In this document: positions 25,548-34,947 of the stretch, one piece after another
Numbering within the stretch: position 1 is the stretch's first letter
Layout: every line of letters begins with the position of its first letter
Assembly (NCBI GenBank): GCA_902518715.1
Contig: CABYHU010000003.1
Location: forward strand, 1-54,984
Length of the DNA stretch: 54,984 nucleotides
Origin: an uncultured SAR86 cluster bacterium
Lineage (GTDB): Bacteria > Pseudomonadota > Gammaproteobacteria > Magnimaribacterales > D2472
Direction of reading: 5' to 3'
The notes under the pieces: model-generated
Databases searched by the model: none
Seen by the model: only the letters and a program-made list of their open reading frames with translations
Told to the model about the DNA's origin: nothing
Made by a program: the position numbers and the translations under genes

Positions 25548-26528
25548 TTGTTAGAGCTTAAAAAAGAGCTTGAAAATATTAAAGATTCCTTTTCAAGGAT
25601 TTCCGAAATTGTTTACAAAACTCCTGTTCTTTCAAGCATAAGCATAAACAAAGCTTTAAAAGCTGATATAACATTCAAAGCTGAGTGCCTTCAAGAAACA
25701 GGTTCTTTTAAATTAAGAGGAGCTTCTTCGGCTATATCAGTGCTCTCTAAAGAAGAAAAATCTAGAGGCGTAGTTGCTTTTTCATCAGGTAATCATGCCC
25801 AAGGGATTGCATATGCATCAAGGGAGCTTGGAACTAGCGCAAAAATAGTTATGCCTTCTGATGCACCAAAAATAAAAATATGGAAGACGCAGGAATATGG
25901 TGCAGAGATAATTTTTTATGATAGAGATGAAGATAACAGAGAGGAAATTGGATTTAGTATTGCCCTGGAAGAAGGAAGAAAACTTATTAAACCCTTCGAT
26001 GATTTAAATGTAATTTATGGTCAGGGAACTGCTGCTTTGGAAGTAATGGATGAAGTCAATACAAAATTTGATATGTCAGTTGTATGTTGTAGCGGTGGAG
26101 GTTTAGCTGCGGGCACAGGGATTGTTTTGAAAAATAGCTTGAGTGATTGTCAACTTTATACTGCTGAGCCAAAAGACTGGAACGATCATGAAAAATCATT
26201 CTTGCAAAATAATATAGTCTCAATTAAAACTAAAAAACATGGCATGTGTGATGCGCTTGAAAATCCACAACCAGGTGAAATTACTTTTAGAATAAATTCT
26301 GCTCTTAATACAAAGGGCCTCTCAGCAAATGATAAATATATTATTGAGGCTATGAAAATTCTTTATGATGAATTTGATCTAGTTGTTGAGCCCAGTGGAG
26401 CCATTGGCCTGGCATGCATACTTCAAAATAAAGAGATTTGTCAAAATAAAAAAATTTTCACTATTCTGTCAGGTGGAAATATAGATGCAAATAGATACAA
26501 TGAACTTTTGGGTATCAATAATGGATAA
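25548..26528 (+). CDS. PLP-dependent threonine dehydratase / serine racemase-like enzyme
   Basis: A 326-residue fold-type II PLP enzyme. Lys55 in TGSFKLRGA is the Schiff-base lysine, SSGNHAQG binds substrate, CSGGGLAAG binds the phosphate of PLP and the C-terminal LSGGN binds the pyridine ring. The size, lacking the regulatory ACT domains of IlvA, fits catabolic threonine/serine dehydratases or serine racemase; the exact substrate is not clear. It starts at TTG 25548, 3 bases after the upstream stop, with a weak ribosome site. It overlaps the MscS gene by 8 bases. Confidence 0.85.
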   Translation: MLELKKELENIKDSFSRISEIVYKTPVLSSISINKALKADITFKAECLQETGSFKLRGASSAISVLSKEEKSRGVVAFSSGNHAQGIAYASRELGTSAKIVMPSDAPKIKIWKTQEYGAEIIFYDRDEDNREEIGFSIALEEGRKLIKPFDDLNVIYGQGTAALEVMDEVNTKFDMSVVCCSGGGLAAGTGIVLKNSLSDCQLYTAEPKDWNDHEKSFLQNNIVSIKTKKHGMCDALENPQPGEITFRINSALNTKGLSANDKYIIEAMKILYDEFDLVVEPSGAIGLACILQNKEICQNKKIFTILSGGNIDANRYNELLGINNG

Positions 26529-27615
26529 CTTTTTAGCAATTTTAAATGAGGTTTGGGTAAATGGTCTTCTTGGCGTAAGTATGACCAAAATTATTGCTTC
26601 GATTGCCGTCTTGTTGCTATCTTTTCTTCTAAGAGGATTTGTAGTTACAGTTGTTGTGTCCTCCATTGAAAGACTTGCAAAGAGTACAGAGTCTTCACTT
26701 GATGATGAAATTCTAAAAGCAGTTAAAAAACCCTTGAGCTATGTTCCTGTAACAATCGGTATATACATAGTAACGATGATTTTGCCTCTTGAGGGTGTTG
26801 CAGGCGATATATCTTCAAATATTGTTAAAGCTCTAATTATTTTTACAATTTTTTCTGCATTAGCAAATTCAATACATCCTATTTTTACAGCCATGTCGTC
26901 TACTTCTTGGTTGACGGAGTCAATGCAAATATGGCTAGAAAGGTCTTCAAGAGTAATAGTTTGGATTATCGGTATTGCCATAATTCTTGAGCTTTTTGGA
27001 ATCCAAATTGGCCCCCTAGTCGCTGGGTTAGGTTTATTCTCTGTGGCAGTTGCACTTGGTGCTCAAGATTTCTTCAAGAACCTGATTTCAGGGATCCTAA
27101 TTATTGGAGAGAATAGATTCCAGCCTGGAGATAGAATTGAAGTCCCGGGACAACTTCACGGAATTGTTGATACTATTGGTTTTCGTTCAACAATTATTAA
27201 AACTTTTGATACAGCGCCAATGATAATTCCAAACAAGGATTTATCTGACATGAGACTAATCAACCATGGAAATATGGAATACAGAAGAATTAATTGGGTA
27301 ATAAACCTAATTTATTCGACTTCTCTTGAGGATTTAGAAAAGATCTGTGACCAAATTTCTAAACACATTGAAGAATCTGATGACTTTGTAGATAATCCAA
27401 ATCAAGAACATCTCGTAACAATAAATGAGCTTGGAGCAAGCTCAATAGATGTTGGAATTCTCTGCTATTCAGATGTTTGTGGCTTTTCTGACTTTAAAAA
27501 GATTAAACATAGGTTTATTAAAAATATAATCAAAATTGTCGAGTCTAATAATTCGGAATTTGCATATCCAACCTCATCGATTTTTGTAGAGTCTCTGCCA
27601 AAGAATAGTGAATGA
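26521..27615 (+). CDS. MscS-family mechanosensitive ion channel
   Basis: A 364-residue inner-membrane channel opened by membrane tension to release solutes. Four to five hydrophobic segments at the N-terminus lead to the pore helix and conserved LFSVAVALGAQDFFKNLISGILII, then the beta domain RFQPGDRIEVPGQLHGIVDTIGFRSTII-type segment with PNKDLSD and the cytoplasmic alpha/beta domain. The ATG at 26521 overlaps the upstream stop (ATGGATAA). A reading frame extends 12 codons further, but it lies within the dehydratase gene. It overlaps the next gene by 8 bases. Confidence 0.92.
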   Translation: MDNFLAILNEVWVNGLLGVSMTKIIASIAVLLLSFLLRGFVVTVVVSSIERLAKSTESSLDDEILKAVKKPLSYVPVTIGIYIVTMILPLEGVAGDISSNIVKALIIFTIFSALANSIHPIFTAMSSTSWLTESMQIWLERSSRVIVWIIGIAIILELFGIQIGPLVAGLGLFSVAVALGAQDFFKNLISGILIIGENRFQPGDRIEVPGQLHGIVDTIGFRSTIIKTFDTAPMIIPNKDLSDMRLINHGNMEYRRINWVINLIYSTSLEDLEKICDQISKHIEESDDFVDNPNQEHLVTINELGASSIDVGILCYSDVCGFSDFKKIKHRFIKNIIKIVESNNSEFAYPTSSIFVESLPKNSE

Positions 27616-29371
27616 TCAATTAATTTTGTCCATTGTAATTATTGGACTTTTAGCTTTTTTTATTTCGGGTAAGTATAGATATGATTATGTATCTCTGGGT
27701 GCATTAGCCCTTCTAATACTTTTTGATGTCATAAAAATTGAAAATGCTTTCATTGGTTTTTCTCATCCAGCGGTTATAACTGTTGCTTTAGTTTTGCTTA
27801 TAAGCAAAGGTCTTCAGGATGCAGGCTTATCAGCTGTAACTGGAAACATTATTGGAAGATTTTCTCCAAGCGAGACACAGTTCTTATTTCTAATAATGTT
27901 CATTGCGGCCATTCTTTCTTCATTCATTAATAATATAGGCGCAATGGCACTTCTACTTCCAATAACTCTATCAACATGTCAAAAAATGGGATGGCACGCA
28001 GGAAAATTTCTCATGCCTCTTGCGTTTGCATCAATTTTGGGAGGAATGAATACACTCATTGGCACCCCTCCAAATATTATTATTGCTGAATTTAAAGAAT
28101 CCTATACTGGGGAAGCATTTAATTTCTTTGATTTCTCTTATGTAGGATTACTTGTAAGCTTTATAAGCATAATTTTTATTGGATTGATAAGCAGTAAACT
28201 CGTTGCAAAAAGAAAACTTGCAAAGACAAATAATCTTATAGATCTTGATAACTTCTTATTCGAGCTAGTTGTTCCAGAGGGGAGTAAGGCAATTGGGCTA
28301 ACATTTTCAACTTTTATTAGAAAAGCAGGAAATGAAACTGAAATTCTTGGCCTTGTTAATGAAAATGGAGCCGTATCTAAAGTCGGGAATAACTCAAAGA
28401 TAAGAGCTAATCAGCACTTAGTAATGAAAGTTTCTCCTAATCACATCTCATCAATTCAAGATAGATTTGGCTTAAATATTGCTGAAAGTTCTCATGATCT
28501 TAAAGAGGAGTTAATTGATGAAATAGAGGTAGTTATTACTCCAGGATCAAGGCTTGTTGGCAGAAAGCAAAATTATTTAATGAAACTTGCTTATGAAGAG
28601 TTATTTTTGCTTGGTATGTGGAGAAAAGGTGCCAGATTCAGAACTAGGCTATCTAAGCAGATGTTTAAAATAGGAGATGTTTTGCTTTTGGGAGTCAGAA
28701 ATACAGACAAGGAAGATGTTACTGCAAAAATTAACCATCTTGGTCTGATGCCAATTAGATCTCGTGAGATATCGACTCTTCCTAGTAGAAGTAGATTTTT
28801 AAAGGCAGTAATTTTCTTTACGACTGCTATTCTGCTTGCTGCCTTCAATGTAATTAATGTTCTTACTGCTTTCCTTTTATGCGTGTTAGGATTTGTGGGG
28901 ATCAAAATACTTAAAAGCAACCTTTATAGGCATATTGAATGGCCAATTGTTATTATGCTCGCAGCTATGATCCCAATCGGTCAAGCATTGGAGTCAACAG
29001 GTATCACTGCCCTAATAGCTACCGAGGTTGTATCTTTAGCAGGTGATCTTCACATCTTTTGGGTCTTGATGATCATTCTAATAATTACGATGCTGATAAC
29101 TGATGTAATTAACAACGCTGCAACGGCAGTGATAATGGCTCCTTTCTCTGTAAATATCGCTCTTCAATTAGGGCAGCCTTTAGAGCCATTTCTCATGGTA
29201 GTTGCAGTTGGAGCAAGTTGCGCTTTTTTAACACCCATTGGCCATCAATGTAATACTTTAGTAATGGGACCAGGTAATTATAAGTTTTCTGACTATTGGA
29301 GGCTTGGATTACCATTAGATATTCTTATAGTCTTAGCCTCAATACCAATGATACTATTTGTCTGGCTTTAA
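27608..29371 (+). CDS. SLC13-family permease with RCK_C (TrkA-C) domains
   Basis: A 587-residue inner-membrane transporter. The first membrane half (about 1-205) has SSFINNIGAMALLLPI and GGMNTLIGTPPNIII, the second (about 400-587) has TDVINNAATAVIMAPF and LTPIGHQCNTLVMGPG. Between them are two TrkA-C domains (about 213-295 and 300-380), the architecture of sodium-coupled anion transporters of the SLC13/ArsB group. Sulfate or dicarboxylate are possible substrates. It begins with GTG overlapping the MscS stop by 8 bases. It ends one base before the stop of the convergent serine hydrolase. Confidence 0.9.
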   Translation: MNDQLILSIVIIGLLAFFISGKYRYDYVSLGALALLILFDVIKIENAFIGFSHPAVITVALVLLISKGLQDAGLSAVTGNIIGRFSPSETQFLFLIMFIAAILSSFINNIGAMALLLPITLSTCQKMGWHAGKFLMPLAFASILGGMNTLIGTPPNIIIAEFKESYTGEAFNFFDFSYVGLLVSFISIIFIGLISSKLVAKRKLAKTNNLIDLDNFLFELVVPEGSKAIGLTFSTFIRKAGNETEILGLVNENGAVSKVGNNSKIRANQHLVMKVSPNHISSIQDRFGLNIAESSHDLKEELIDEIEVVITPGSRLVGRKQNYLMKLAYEELFLLGMWRKGARFRTRLSKQMFKIGDVLLLGVRNTDKEDVTAKINHLGLMPIRSREISTLPSRSRFLKAVIFFTTAILLAAFNVINVLTAFLLCVLGFVGIKILKSNLYRHIEWPIVIMLAAMIPIGQALESTGITALIATEVVSLAGDLHIFWVLMIILIITMLITDVINNAATAVIMAPFSVNIALQLGQPLEPFLMVVAVGASCAFLTPIGHQCNTLVMGPGNYKFSDYWRLGLPLDILIVLASIPMILFVWL

Positions 29372-30556
29372 TTAGGAAGATAATCCGTCAATAGCATCTA
29401 AAACTAAACTGTAGTTTTCATAAAATTCTTTAGAAGCTCCATCTCTATCTGTATTAGGTGTAATGACTGTAACTTCTCTTCCTTCTTTTGCCTCAATTGA
29501 TATAAACCCCCATTTTTCTAGCTTTTGATAAAACCAAATCAGAAACTCAACATTATTGAGTGCGCTTAACCATGATAGATTTCCCCATTTTTGGACAGAC
29601 CCTTCGGAAGGCTTGTATTTAGTTATTCTTACAAAAACAATATCATTCTTTGGATCAACAAAAATGTACTGACCAAATCTTCCACTAGCATTGAAAATAT
29701 TAGATTCTTCAGTAAATCTTGATACCCACCAATGCAATGAATAGCCCCTTTTCTCATCAGTCCACCAATTAGGTGTATCCCAAACATATTGGAAGGTTTC
29801 ATCAATTAATTCTTTAGAAATGATCTGTTCGCCGTTCCAGCTGCCTCCATTTGAGAATAATTGACCAAACTTAGCATAATCTCTAGCTGACATATCAATA
29901 CAACAGTAAGTTAAAACGTTTTGCGCCTCATCTCGCCAAAGAGTCTTTTTCTCAACGCCAATCTTATTTAAAATCCTTTCCTCTAAGAGAATATCGGCTT
30001 TCTTTCCTGTAGCAACTTCTAGTATCTCACCCAAGAGCATGGAATTGACATTATTATATTCAAACAAAGTATCTGGTTCTTTTTCTAATTTTACATTTCT
30101 TGAATATTCAAGATGATCTTTTCTAAAGAACATAGTTTCATGTTGATGATCTGGATATTGCAATCCGCTAGACATGTTTAAAAGCTGCCTAATTGTAATA
30201 ACAGATCTTTCATCATCAAAAAAAGGCAAGTAATTTGAAGCTTTTTCATCAAGACTTTTTATTTCACCCCTATCAATGGAAATTAAGATTAAAGCTGCGT
30301 AATAACTCTTTGCCATTGACCAAGAAGTACCATATGAATCTTTATTGAAACCATCCGCATACCTTTCACCAATAAGATAGCCATTTTTAAGGAGTACAAC
30401 TGATTGAGTAGATTCATCCTCGAAAGATAAATTAAATAAATTATCTATGTCTAATTGACTAACGCCCATTTCTTCTGGATCTTTTATTTCTAAGTTTTCA
30501 GCACTAAGATTAATACTTATAAAAAAACCGAATAACAATAAAGATTTCAAAAACAT
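29372..30556 (-). CDS. Exported serine hydrolase, beta-lactamase class C family
   Basis: A 394-residue protein with a signal peptide (1-19). The catalytic SxxK is Ser80-Met-Ala-Lys83 and the YxN motif is Tyr167-Asn-Asn169; a HWW stretch near residue 290 stands where the KTG triad usually lies, so it is more likely an esterase or D-amino-acid peptidase than a true beta-lactamase. The ATG at 30556 has GGGAG 5 bases before it and avoids running into tRNA-Val, which the longer open frame would do. It is the last gene behind the tRNA. Confidence 0.87.
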   Translation of the reverse strand: MFLKSLLLFGFFISINLSAENLEIKDPEEMGVSQLDIDNLFNLSFEDESTQSVVLLKNGYLIGERYADGFNKDSYGTSWSMAKSYYAALILISIDRGEIKSLDEKASNYLPFFDDERSVITIRQLLNMSSGLQYPDHQHETMFFRKDHLEYSRNVKLEKEPDTLFEYNNVNSMLLGEILEVATGKKADILLEERILNKIGVEKKTLWRDEAQNVLTYCCIDMSARDYAKFGQLFSNGGSWNGEQIISKELIDETFQYVWDTPNWWTDEKRGYSLHWWVSRFTEESNIFNASGRFGQYIFVDPKNDIVFVRITKYKPSEGSVQKWGNLSWLSALNNVEFLIWFYQKLEKWGFISIEAKEGREVTVITPNTDRDGASKEFYENYSLVLDAIDGLSS

Positions 30557-30574
30557 AAAAACTCCCTTTTTAAG

Positions 30575-30652
30575 TGGTGACTCTGGCTGGACTTGAACCA
30601 GCGACCTCTTGCATGTCAAGCAAGCACTCTAACCAAACTGAGCTACAGAGTC
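30575..30652 (-). tRNA. tRNA-Val (anticodon GAC)
   Basis: Minus-strand cloverleaf: acceptor GACTCTG/CAGAGTC, D-arm AGCTCAGTTTGGTTAGAGT, anticodon stem CTTGC/GCAAG with loop TTGACAT (GAC), T-loop GTTCAAGTC, discriminator A and encoded CCA at 30575-30577. It reads GUC/GUU and complements tRNA-Val(TAC) at 6406-6482. Confidence 0.96.
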
Positions 30653-30661
30653 TAAAATAAT

Positions 30662-31882
30662 CTATTTAATTATATACTTACCTAACTCATATCTTGCAAC
30701 TGCTCTTCTGTGAACTTCGTCTGGCCCGTCAGCAAGCCTTAAAGTTCTCATATGAGCAAACATAGATGCTAAAGGTGTTAACTGTGAGACTCCTTCACCA
30801 CCATGTATTTGAATCGCTCTATCAATTATATCCAAGACAATGTTAGGAACCATGACTTTAATTTGTGCAATTTCACTTGCAGCAACTTTATTTCCAACCG
30901 TATCCATCTTGTGAGCAGCATCAAGCGTTAACAATCTTGCTGCATTAAGCTCAATTCTGGAGTCTGCAATATGATCAAAATTACCACCAAGTTGAGCCAA
31001 AGGTTTACCAAATGCATTTTTATTTGGATCTATACCCCGTGTACACATTAATTCTAGAGCCCTCTCACCCACACCAATAGCTCTCATACAGTGATGAATT
31101 CTACCAGGTCCCAATCTTCCTTGTGCAATTTCAAATCCCCTTCCCTCACCAAGAAGTAAATTATCTTTTGGAACTCTTACGTTATTAAATTTAATATGTG
31201 CATGGCCATGAGGAGCGTCATCATAGCCAAATACATGCATCATTTTTTGGACTTCTAAACCATCTGCGTCCATAGGAACTAATATCATAGAATGCCTTTG
31301 ATGTTTTGCGTTATCTGGATTCGTGACACCCATAAAAATCATAATTTTACATCTTGGATCTCCTGCTCCTGAGGTCCACCATTTTTCTCCATTAATTACA
31401 TATTCATCGCCATCAAGAACAGCAGTTGCTTGCATATTTGTTGCATCAGACGATGCAACACCAGGCTCTGTCATACCAAAACATGATCTTATTTCACCAT
31501 CGAGTAAGGGTTTAAGCCATTCTTCTTGATGTTTTTCATTACCATATCTTGCTATTACTTCCATGTTTCCAGTATCAGGAGCTGAGCAATTAAAAACCTC
31601 TGATCCCATGCTGTATTTTCCCATTTGCTCGGCAAGATGTGCATATTCATAATTTGTTAGCCCTGCACCAAATTCACTTTCGGGAAGAAATAGATTCCAA
31701 AGACCTTGAGATTTTGCCTTGTCTTTAAGTTCCTCAACAATCTCTGGGAAATAATTCCATCTGTCTTCATCAGTTTTTATTTGTTCATGAAATTTAGCTT
31801 CATTTGGAGCAACCTCTTTTTCAAGAAAATCAGATACTCTTTCTAATAATTCTTGGGCTTCAGGTCTCAGATTCATACTCAT
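30662..31882 (-). CDS. Acyl-CoA dehydrogenase family protein
   Basis: A 406-residue flavoenzyme oxidising an acyl-CoA to the enoyl-CoA. Family motifs are [52 protein letters not shown] and the C-terminal IHGGEGVSQ with [15 protein letters not shown], which places it in the ACAD10/11-like clade. Asp sits where classical members carry the Glu of YEGT. The ATG at 31882 has GGGG 7 bases upstream; a GTG four codons earlier is an unlikely start. It is divergent from a LysR gene, which probably controls it. Substrate unknown. Confidence 0.9.
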   Translation of the reverse strand: MSMNLRPEAQELLERVSDFLEKEVAPNEAKFHEQIKTDEDRWNYFPEIVEELKDKAKSQGLWNLFLPESEFGAGLTNYEYAHLAEQMGKYSMGSEVFNCSAPDTGNMEVIARYGNEKHQEEWLKPLLDGEIRSCFGMTEPGVASSDATNMQATAVLDGDEYVINGEKWWTSGAGDPRCKIMIFMGVTNPDNAKHQRHSMILVPMDADGLEVQKMMHVFGYDDAPHGHAHIKFNNVRVPKDNLLLGEGRGFEIAQGRLGPGRIHHCMRAIGVGERALELMCTRGIDPNKNAFGKPLAQLGGNFDHIADSRIELNAARLLTLDAAHKMDTVGNKVAASEIAQIKVMVPNIVLDIIDRAIQIHGGEGVSQLTPLASMFAHMRTLRLADGPDEVHRRAVARYELGKYIIK

Positions 31883-31946
31883 TTTTATCCCCACTATGGT
31901 TTGACTTACAGTACATTATAAATACTGTGAATATTACAAATATATT

Positions 31947-31960
31947 GTTATCATGATAAC
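31947..31960. promoter_or_regulatory. Palindromic LysR-type operator candidate
   Basis: GTTATCATGATAAC is a perfect 14-base palindrome that contains T-N11-A spaced bases, the LysR box pattern. It lies in the 116-base gap between the divergent acyl-CoA dehydrogenase and LysR genes, about midway. Confidence 0.5.
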
Positions 31961-31998
31961 TTTAAGTATAAAGCAAATCTATACATGTCTCGCAAAAT

Positions 31999-32904
31999 AT
32001 GAAAATAAGTACGTTTGATTTAAATCTTTTTGTAGTTCTTAATGCGATATACACTGAAGGGAGTCTTACGAAAGCAGCCGAAGTTGTTGGAATAACTCAG
32101 CCTGCTGTTAGTAATGCTCTTGCTCGCTTGAGAGAAAAGTTTGATGATGATCTCTTTATTAGGACGGGCTCAGGCATGACTCCTACCCAGAAAACAGAAA
32201 ACATTATATTAGATGTTAAAAAAGCGTTAGATTTAATGCAAAAAAGTGTTAATGAGCCAGATGAATTCAATCCAGAATCCAGCGAATTAACTTTTAGAAT
32301 TTCTTTAAGTGATATTTCTGAAGAGAGAGTTCTTCCTTACATCTTAAAAAAAATAAAAACGATTGCTCCAAGAGTCTCTATTGAGAGCTATCAATTTGAA
32401 AGGAAAGATTTTGTTCATGCTCTTGCGACTAATCAATTAAATTTTGTTGTTGACCCAGTTATCCCAAGATCTAAAGATATAAAACATGATCTAATATTCG
32501 AAGATGAATTCGTTTGTGCTCATAGAAAGAATCATCCCATTGGTGATGAAAAAAAGCTTACTATGAAAGAATTTTTAAGCCTAAAACATATCAATATATC
32601 TAACAGAAGAAGAGGCCCATCATTAATTGATGTTGAGCTGGAAAAGCTTCAACTTAAAAGAGATATTGCGTTGAGAGCTCAACACTTCATGGTTACTCCT
32701 CAAATTGTGAAAAATAGTGATTATGTTTTGATTTGCTCTAAAACCTTTGCAATTAAAAATAATCTAGCTTTTCAGAAACTCCCAATTGACTTGCCAAAAG
32801 TAGAGCAACATCTAATTTGGCATTCCAGTGATGATAATGAAGGTCCTCACCTATGGATGAAAGATCTTTTAATCGAAGCCTTTGCTGAAGCTCAAAAAGT
32901 TTAA
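31999..32904 (+). CDS. LysR-family transcriptional regulator
   Basis: A 301-residue regulator. The winged HTH occupies residues 1-65 (DLNLFVVLNAIYTEGSLTKAAE, QPAVSNALARLREKF, DDLFIRTGSGMTPT), followed by the periplasmic-binding-like effector domain with the typical FRISLSDI start. It resembles the NodD/LinR-like branch (FNPESSELTFRI). It is transcribed away from the acyl-CoA dehydrogenase gene across a palindromic site and converges on the SDR gene, sharing a TTAA for both stops. Its effector is unknown; an acyl or aromatic compound is a reasonable guess. Confidence 0.92.
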   Translation: MKISTFDLNLFVVLNAIYTEGSLTKAAEVVGITQPAVSNALARLREKFDDDLFIRTGSGMTPTQKTENIILDVKKALDLMQKSVNEPDEFNPESSELTFRISLSDISEERVLPYILKKIKTIAPRVSIESYQFERKDFVHALATNQLNFVVDPVIPRSKDIKHDLIFEDEFVCAHRKNHPIGDEKKLTMKEFLSLKHINISNRRRGPSLIDVELEKLQLKRDIALRAQHFMVTPQIVKNSDYVLICSKTFAIKNNLAFQKLPIDLPKVEQHLIWHSSDDNEGPHLWMKDLLIEAFAEAQKV

Positions 32905-33698
32905 CTCAGATCATGCCCTGAGGCATTCACAAGACCTCCATCACAAGTAATTGTCTCACCAATTGTATAAGAGCCAGCTCGGGAGCATAAAAATATAGCT
33001 AATCCTGCAATATCTTCTGGAGTTCCAACTCTTTTTCTTGGGTTTCGTACTGCAATTCCAGAATAATCATGATTTACGGCTGAACCAAGCATCATGCTAG
33101 GAAATGGACCAGGTGCAATTGCATTAACCAGTATATTCTCCTTTACCAACTTACTTGCAAGAGCTCTAGTAAGATGATGAACTGCAGCTTTTGAAGCACT
33201 ATAAGAAAAAGTCTCAAATATCGGTACATTGATTCCATCTATTGATCCAATGTTTATAACTCTTGAAGGTTCATCATCAGAGGCATTTTTTGAAAGAGCA
33301 GGAGTGAGATCTCTTGTTAAAAAGAACATACTTTTAACATTTGTATCCATAACCTTATCCCAGCCCTTCTCCGAGAAGTTTTCATATGGCTCGCCCCATG
33401 CAGCACCGGCATTATTCACTAAAATATCTAAACTATCTTCATGATTAAGATAATCAGAAGCAAGCTTTTGTATACCCTCCATATTGCTAAGATCGCAAGG
33501 TATTGCAATACATTCTCCACTAAATTTTTCTGATAACTCCTCTGCTTTTTCTATAAGTGGAGCCTCTTTTCTGGCTGTGATATAGACCTTAACACCATTC
33601 GCTAAAAATCCAGCTGCAATCATTTCTCCAATGCCTCTAGATCCGCCAGTAATAAGCGCTGTTTTTCCGTCAATATTAAATAGTCTATTTATATCCAT
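32901..33698 (-). CDS. SDR-family oxidoreductase (RhlG-like)
   Basis: A 265-residue NAD(P)-dependent short-chain dehydrogenase. It has the TGGSRGIG coenzyme motif (17-24), LVNNAGAAWG, the catalytic Ser in NIGSIDG and YSASK (Tyr and Lys), and the PGPFPSMM loop. The pattern with LFNIDGKTALITGGSRGIGE and SRVINIGSIDGI resembles RhlG, a 3-oxoacyl-reductase-like SDR. Together with neighbouring acyl-CoA dehydrogenases it may act in beta-oxidation or lipid synthesis; the substrate is not established. Confidence 0.88.
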   Translation of the reverse strand: MDINRLFNIDGKTALITGGSRGIGEMIAAGFLANGVKVYITARKEAPLIEKAEELSEKFSGECIAIPCDLSNMEGIQKLASDYLNHEDSLDILVNNAGAAWGEPYENFSEKGWDKVMDTNVKSMFFLTRDLTPALSKNASDDEPSRVINIGSIDGINVPIFETFSYSASKAAVHHLTRALASKLVKENILVNAIAPGPFPSMMLGSAVNHDYSGIAVRNPRKRVGTPEDIAGLAIFLCSRAGSYTIGETITCDGGLVNASGHDLS

Positions 33699-33777
33699 AC
33701 TTGTCCTCTCTTAAAAACACTATTATAACTTTGAAAAAGAAATGTAATAAGAAATTCTTATAGTAATATAATTATTA

Positions 33778-34926
33778 ATGATGAACAGAAGAGATTTTTT
33801 AAAAATATTAGGTCTTTTTGCTCTATCACCTAAAAAAATCTACGCTCAAAAGAGTAAAACCAAAGAGGCAGTCATTATTGGGGCTGGAATTATAGGTTGC
33901 TCCATTGCTTATGAGCTATCAAAGCGCGGAGTTATAGTAACTTTAATAGATAAAAATGCTCCTGGTTCAGCCTGCAGCGGTAGCTCATTCTCATGGATAA
34001 ATGCAACATATCCTAAAAAGCCTTATTCATATAATTTATTCTCGCAGCTTGGTATAAATGCATTTCATTTAATGCAAAGGGAGTTATCTCTCGATATTAA
34101 GTGGAACGGATCTTTAGAATGGTCCTCAATAATGAAGGACCAAGAGAAACTAATAAAAAGCGTAAACGAATTACAGAGTTATCCAAAATACACTCCTACT
34201 TCTGTAATTGACCATAAAAAGGCCAAAAAATTGGAACCACACATAAATTTCAAAGGTAATGAAAATATCATCTTTTCAAAAGCAGATGGAGCAATAGATC
34301 CTAAAGATGCTATATCAAAAATGATAGAAGCAATTAAAAAAAATGATGGTTCAGTTTTATATCCTTGTAAATTCGAAAGAATTATAGAAAGCAATGACTC
34401 CTTCTCAAAAGTTAAAACATCGATGGGAATACTAAAATCAGAAAATGTTATTTTTTGTAATGGCGTTGATGTTGATAACAGCTTACATGTAAATTTTTTA
34501 AAAAAACCAAGGCCGGGTGTAATAATTAAAACTAAACCACAGAAAAATCTTATAAATTCAGTTGTTTATGGACCAAAAATACATGCTCATCAACAAAGCA
34601 ATGGTCAAATTATAATTGGTGAACAAATTACTGCGCCAATAAAGAAAAATACAAAAGATCATATAAAAAGAATAAATAAGCATTTCAACAGCATGGTTAA
34701 AGGTGGAACTGATTTAAATCCATCAGAAGTATTAATTGGGTGGAGGCCTATTCCAAAAGATGACTTACCAATCATTGGTAAGTTTAAAAATAAATCAGTT
34801 TATATTGCTGTAATGCACAGTGGAATCAGTCTTGCAGCAATTGTAGGGAATTTAGTCACACAAGAAATTGTGGACGAAGTCGATAGCTTGCTTTTAAAAG
34901 ATTTTAGACCTTCGAGATTTTTTTAA
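33778..34926 (+). CDS. Tat-exported FAD-dependent oxidoreductase (DAO family)
   Basis: A 382-residue flavoprotein. The N-terminus MMNRRDFLKILGLFALSPKK is a twin-arginine signal (NRRDFLK), which is unusual for this family since most D-amino-acid oxidase/dehydrogenase-like proteins stay in the cytosol. The FAD motif AVIIGAGIIGCSIAYELSKRG starts at about 31, and the C-terminal GWRPIPKDDLPIIG and MHSGISLAAIVG complete the fold. The substrate is probably an amine or amino acid. It stands alone between divergent and same-strand genes. Confidence 0.85.
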   Translation: MMNRRDFLKILGLFALSPKKIYAQKSKTKEAVIIGAGIIGCSIAYELSKRGVIVTLIDKNAPGSACSGSSFSWINATYPKKPYSYNLFSQLGINAFHLMQRELSLDIKWNGSLEWSSIMKDQEKLIKSVNELQSYPKYTPTSVIDHKKAKKLEPHINFKGNENIIFSKADGAIDPKDAISKMIEAIKKNDGSVLYPCKFERIIESNDSFSKVKTSMGILKSENVIFCNGVDVDNSLHVNFLKKPRPGVIIKTKPQKNLINSVVYGPKIHAHQQSNGQIIIGEQITAPIKKNTKDHIKRINKHFNSMVKGGTDLNPSEVLIGWRPIPKDDLPIIGKFKNKSVYIAVMHSGISLAAIVGNLVTQEIVDEVDSLLLKDFRPSRFF

Positions 34927-34947
34927 TTAAATCTATACAATATAAAT

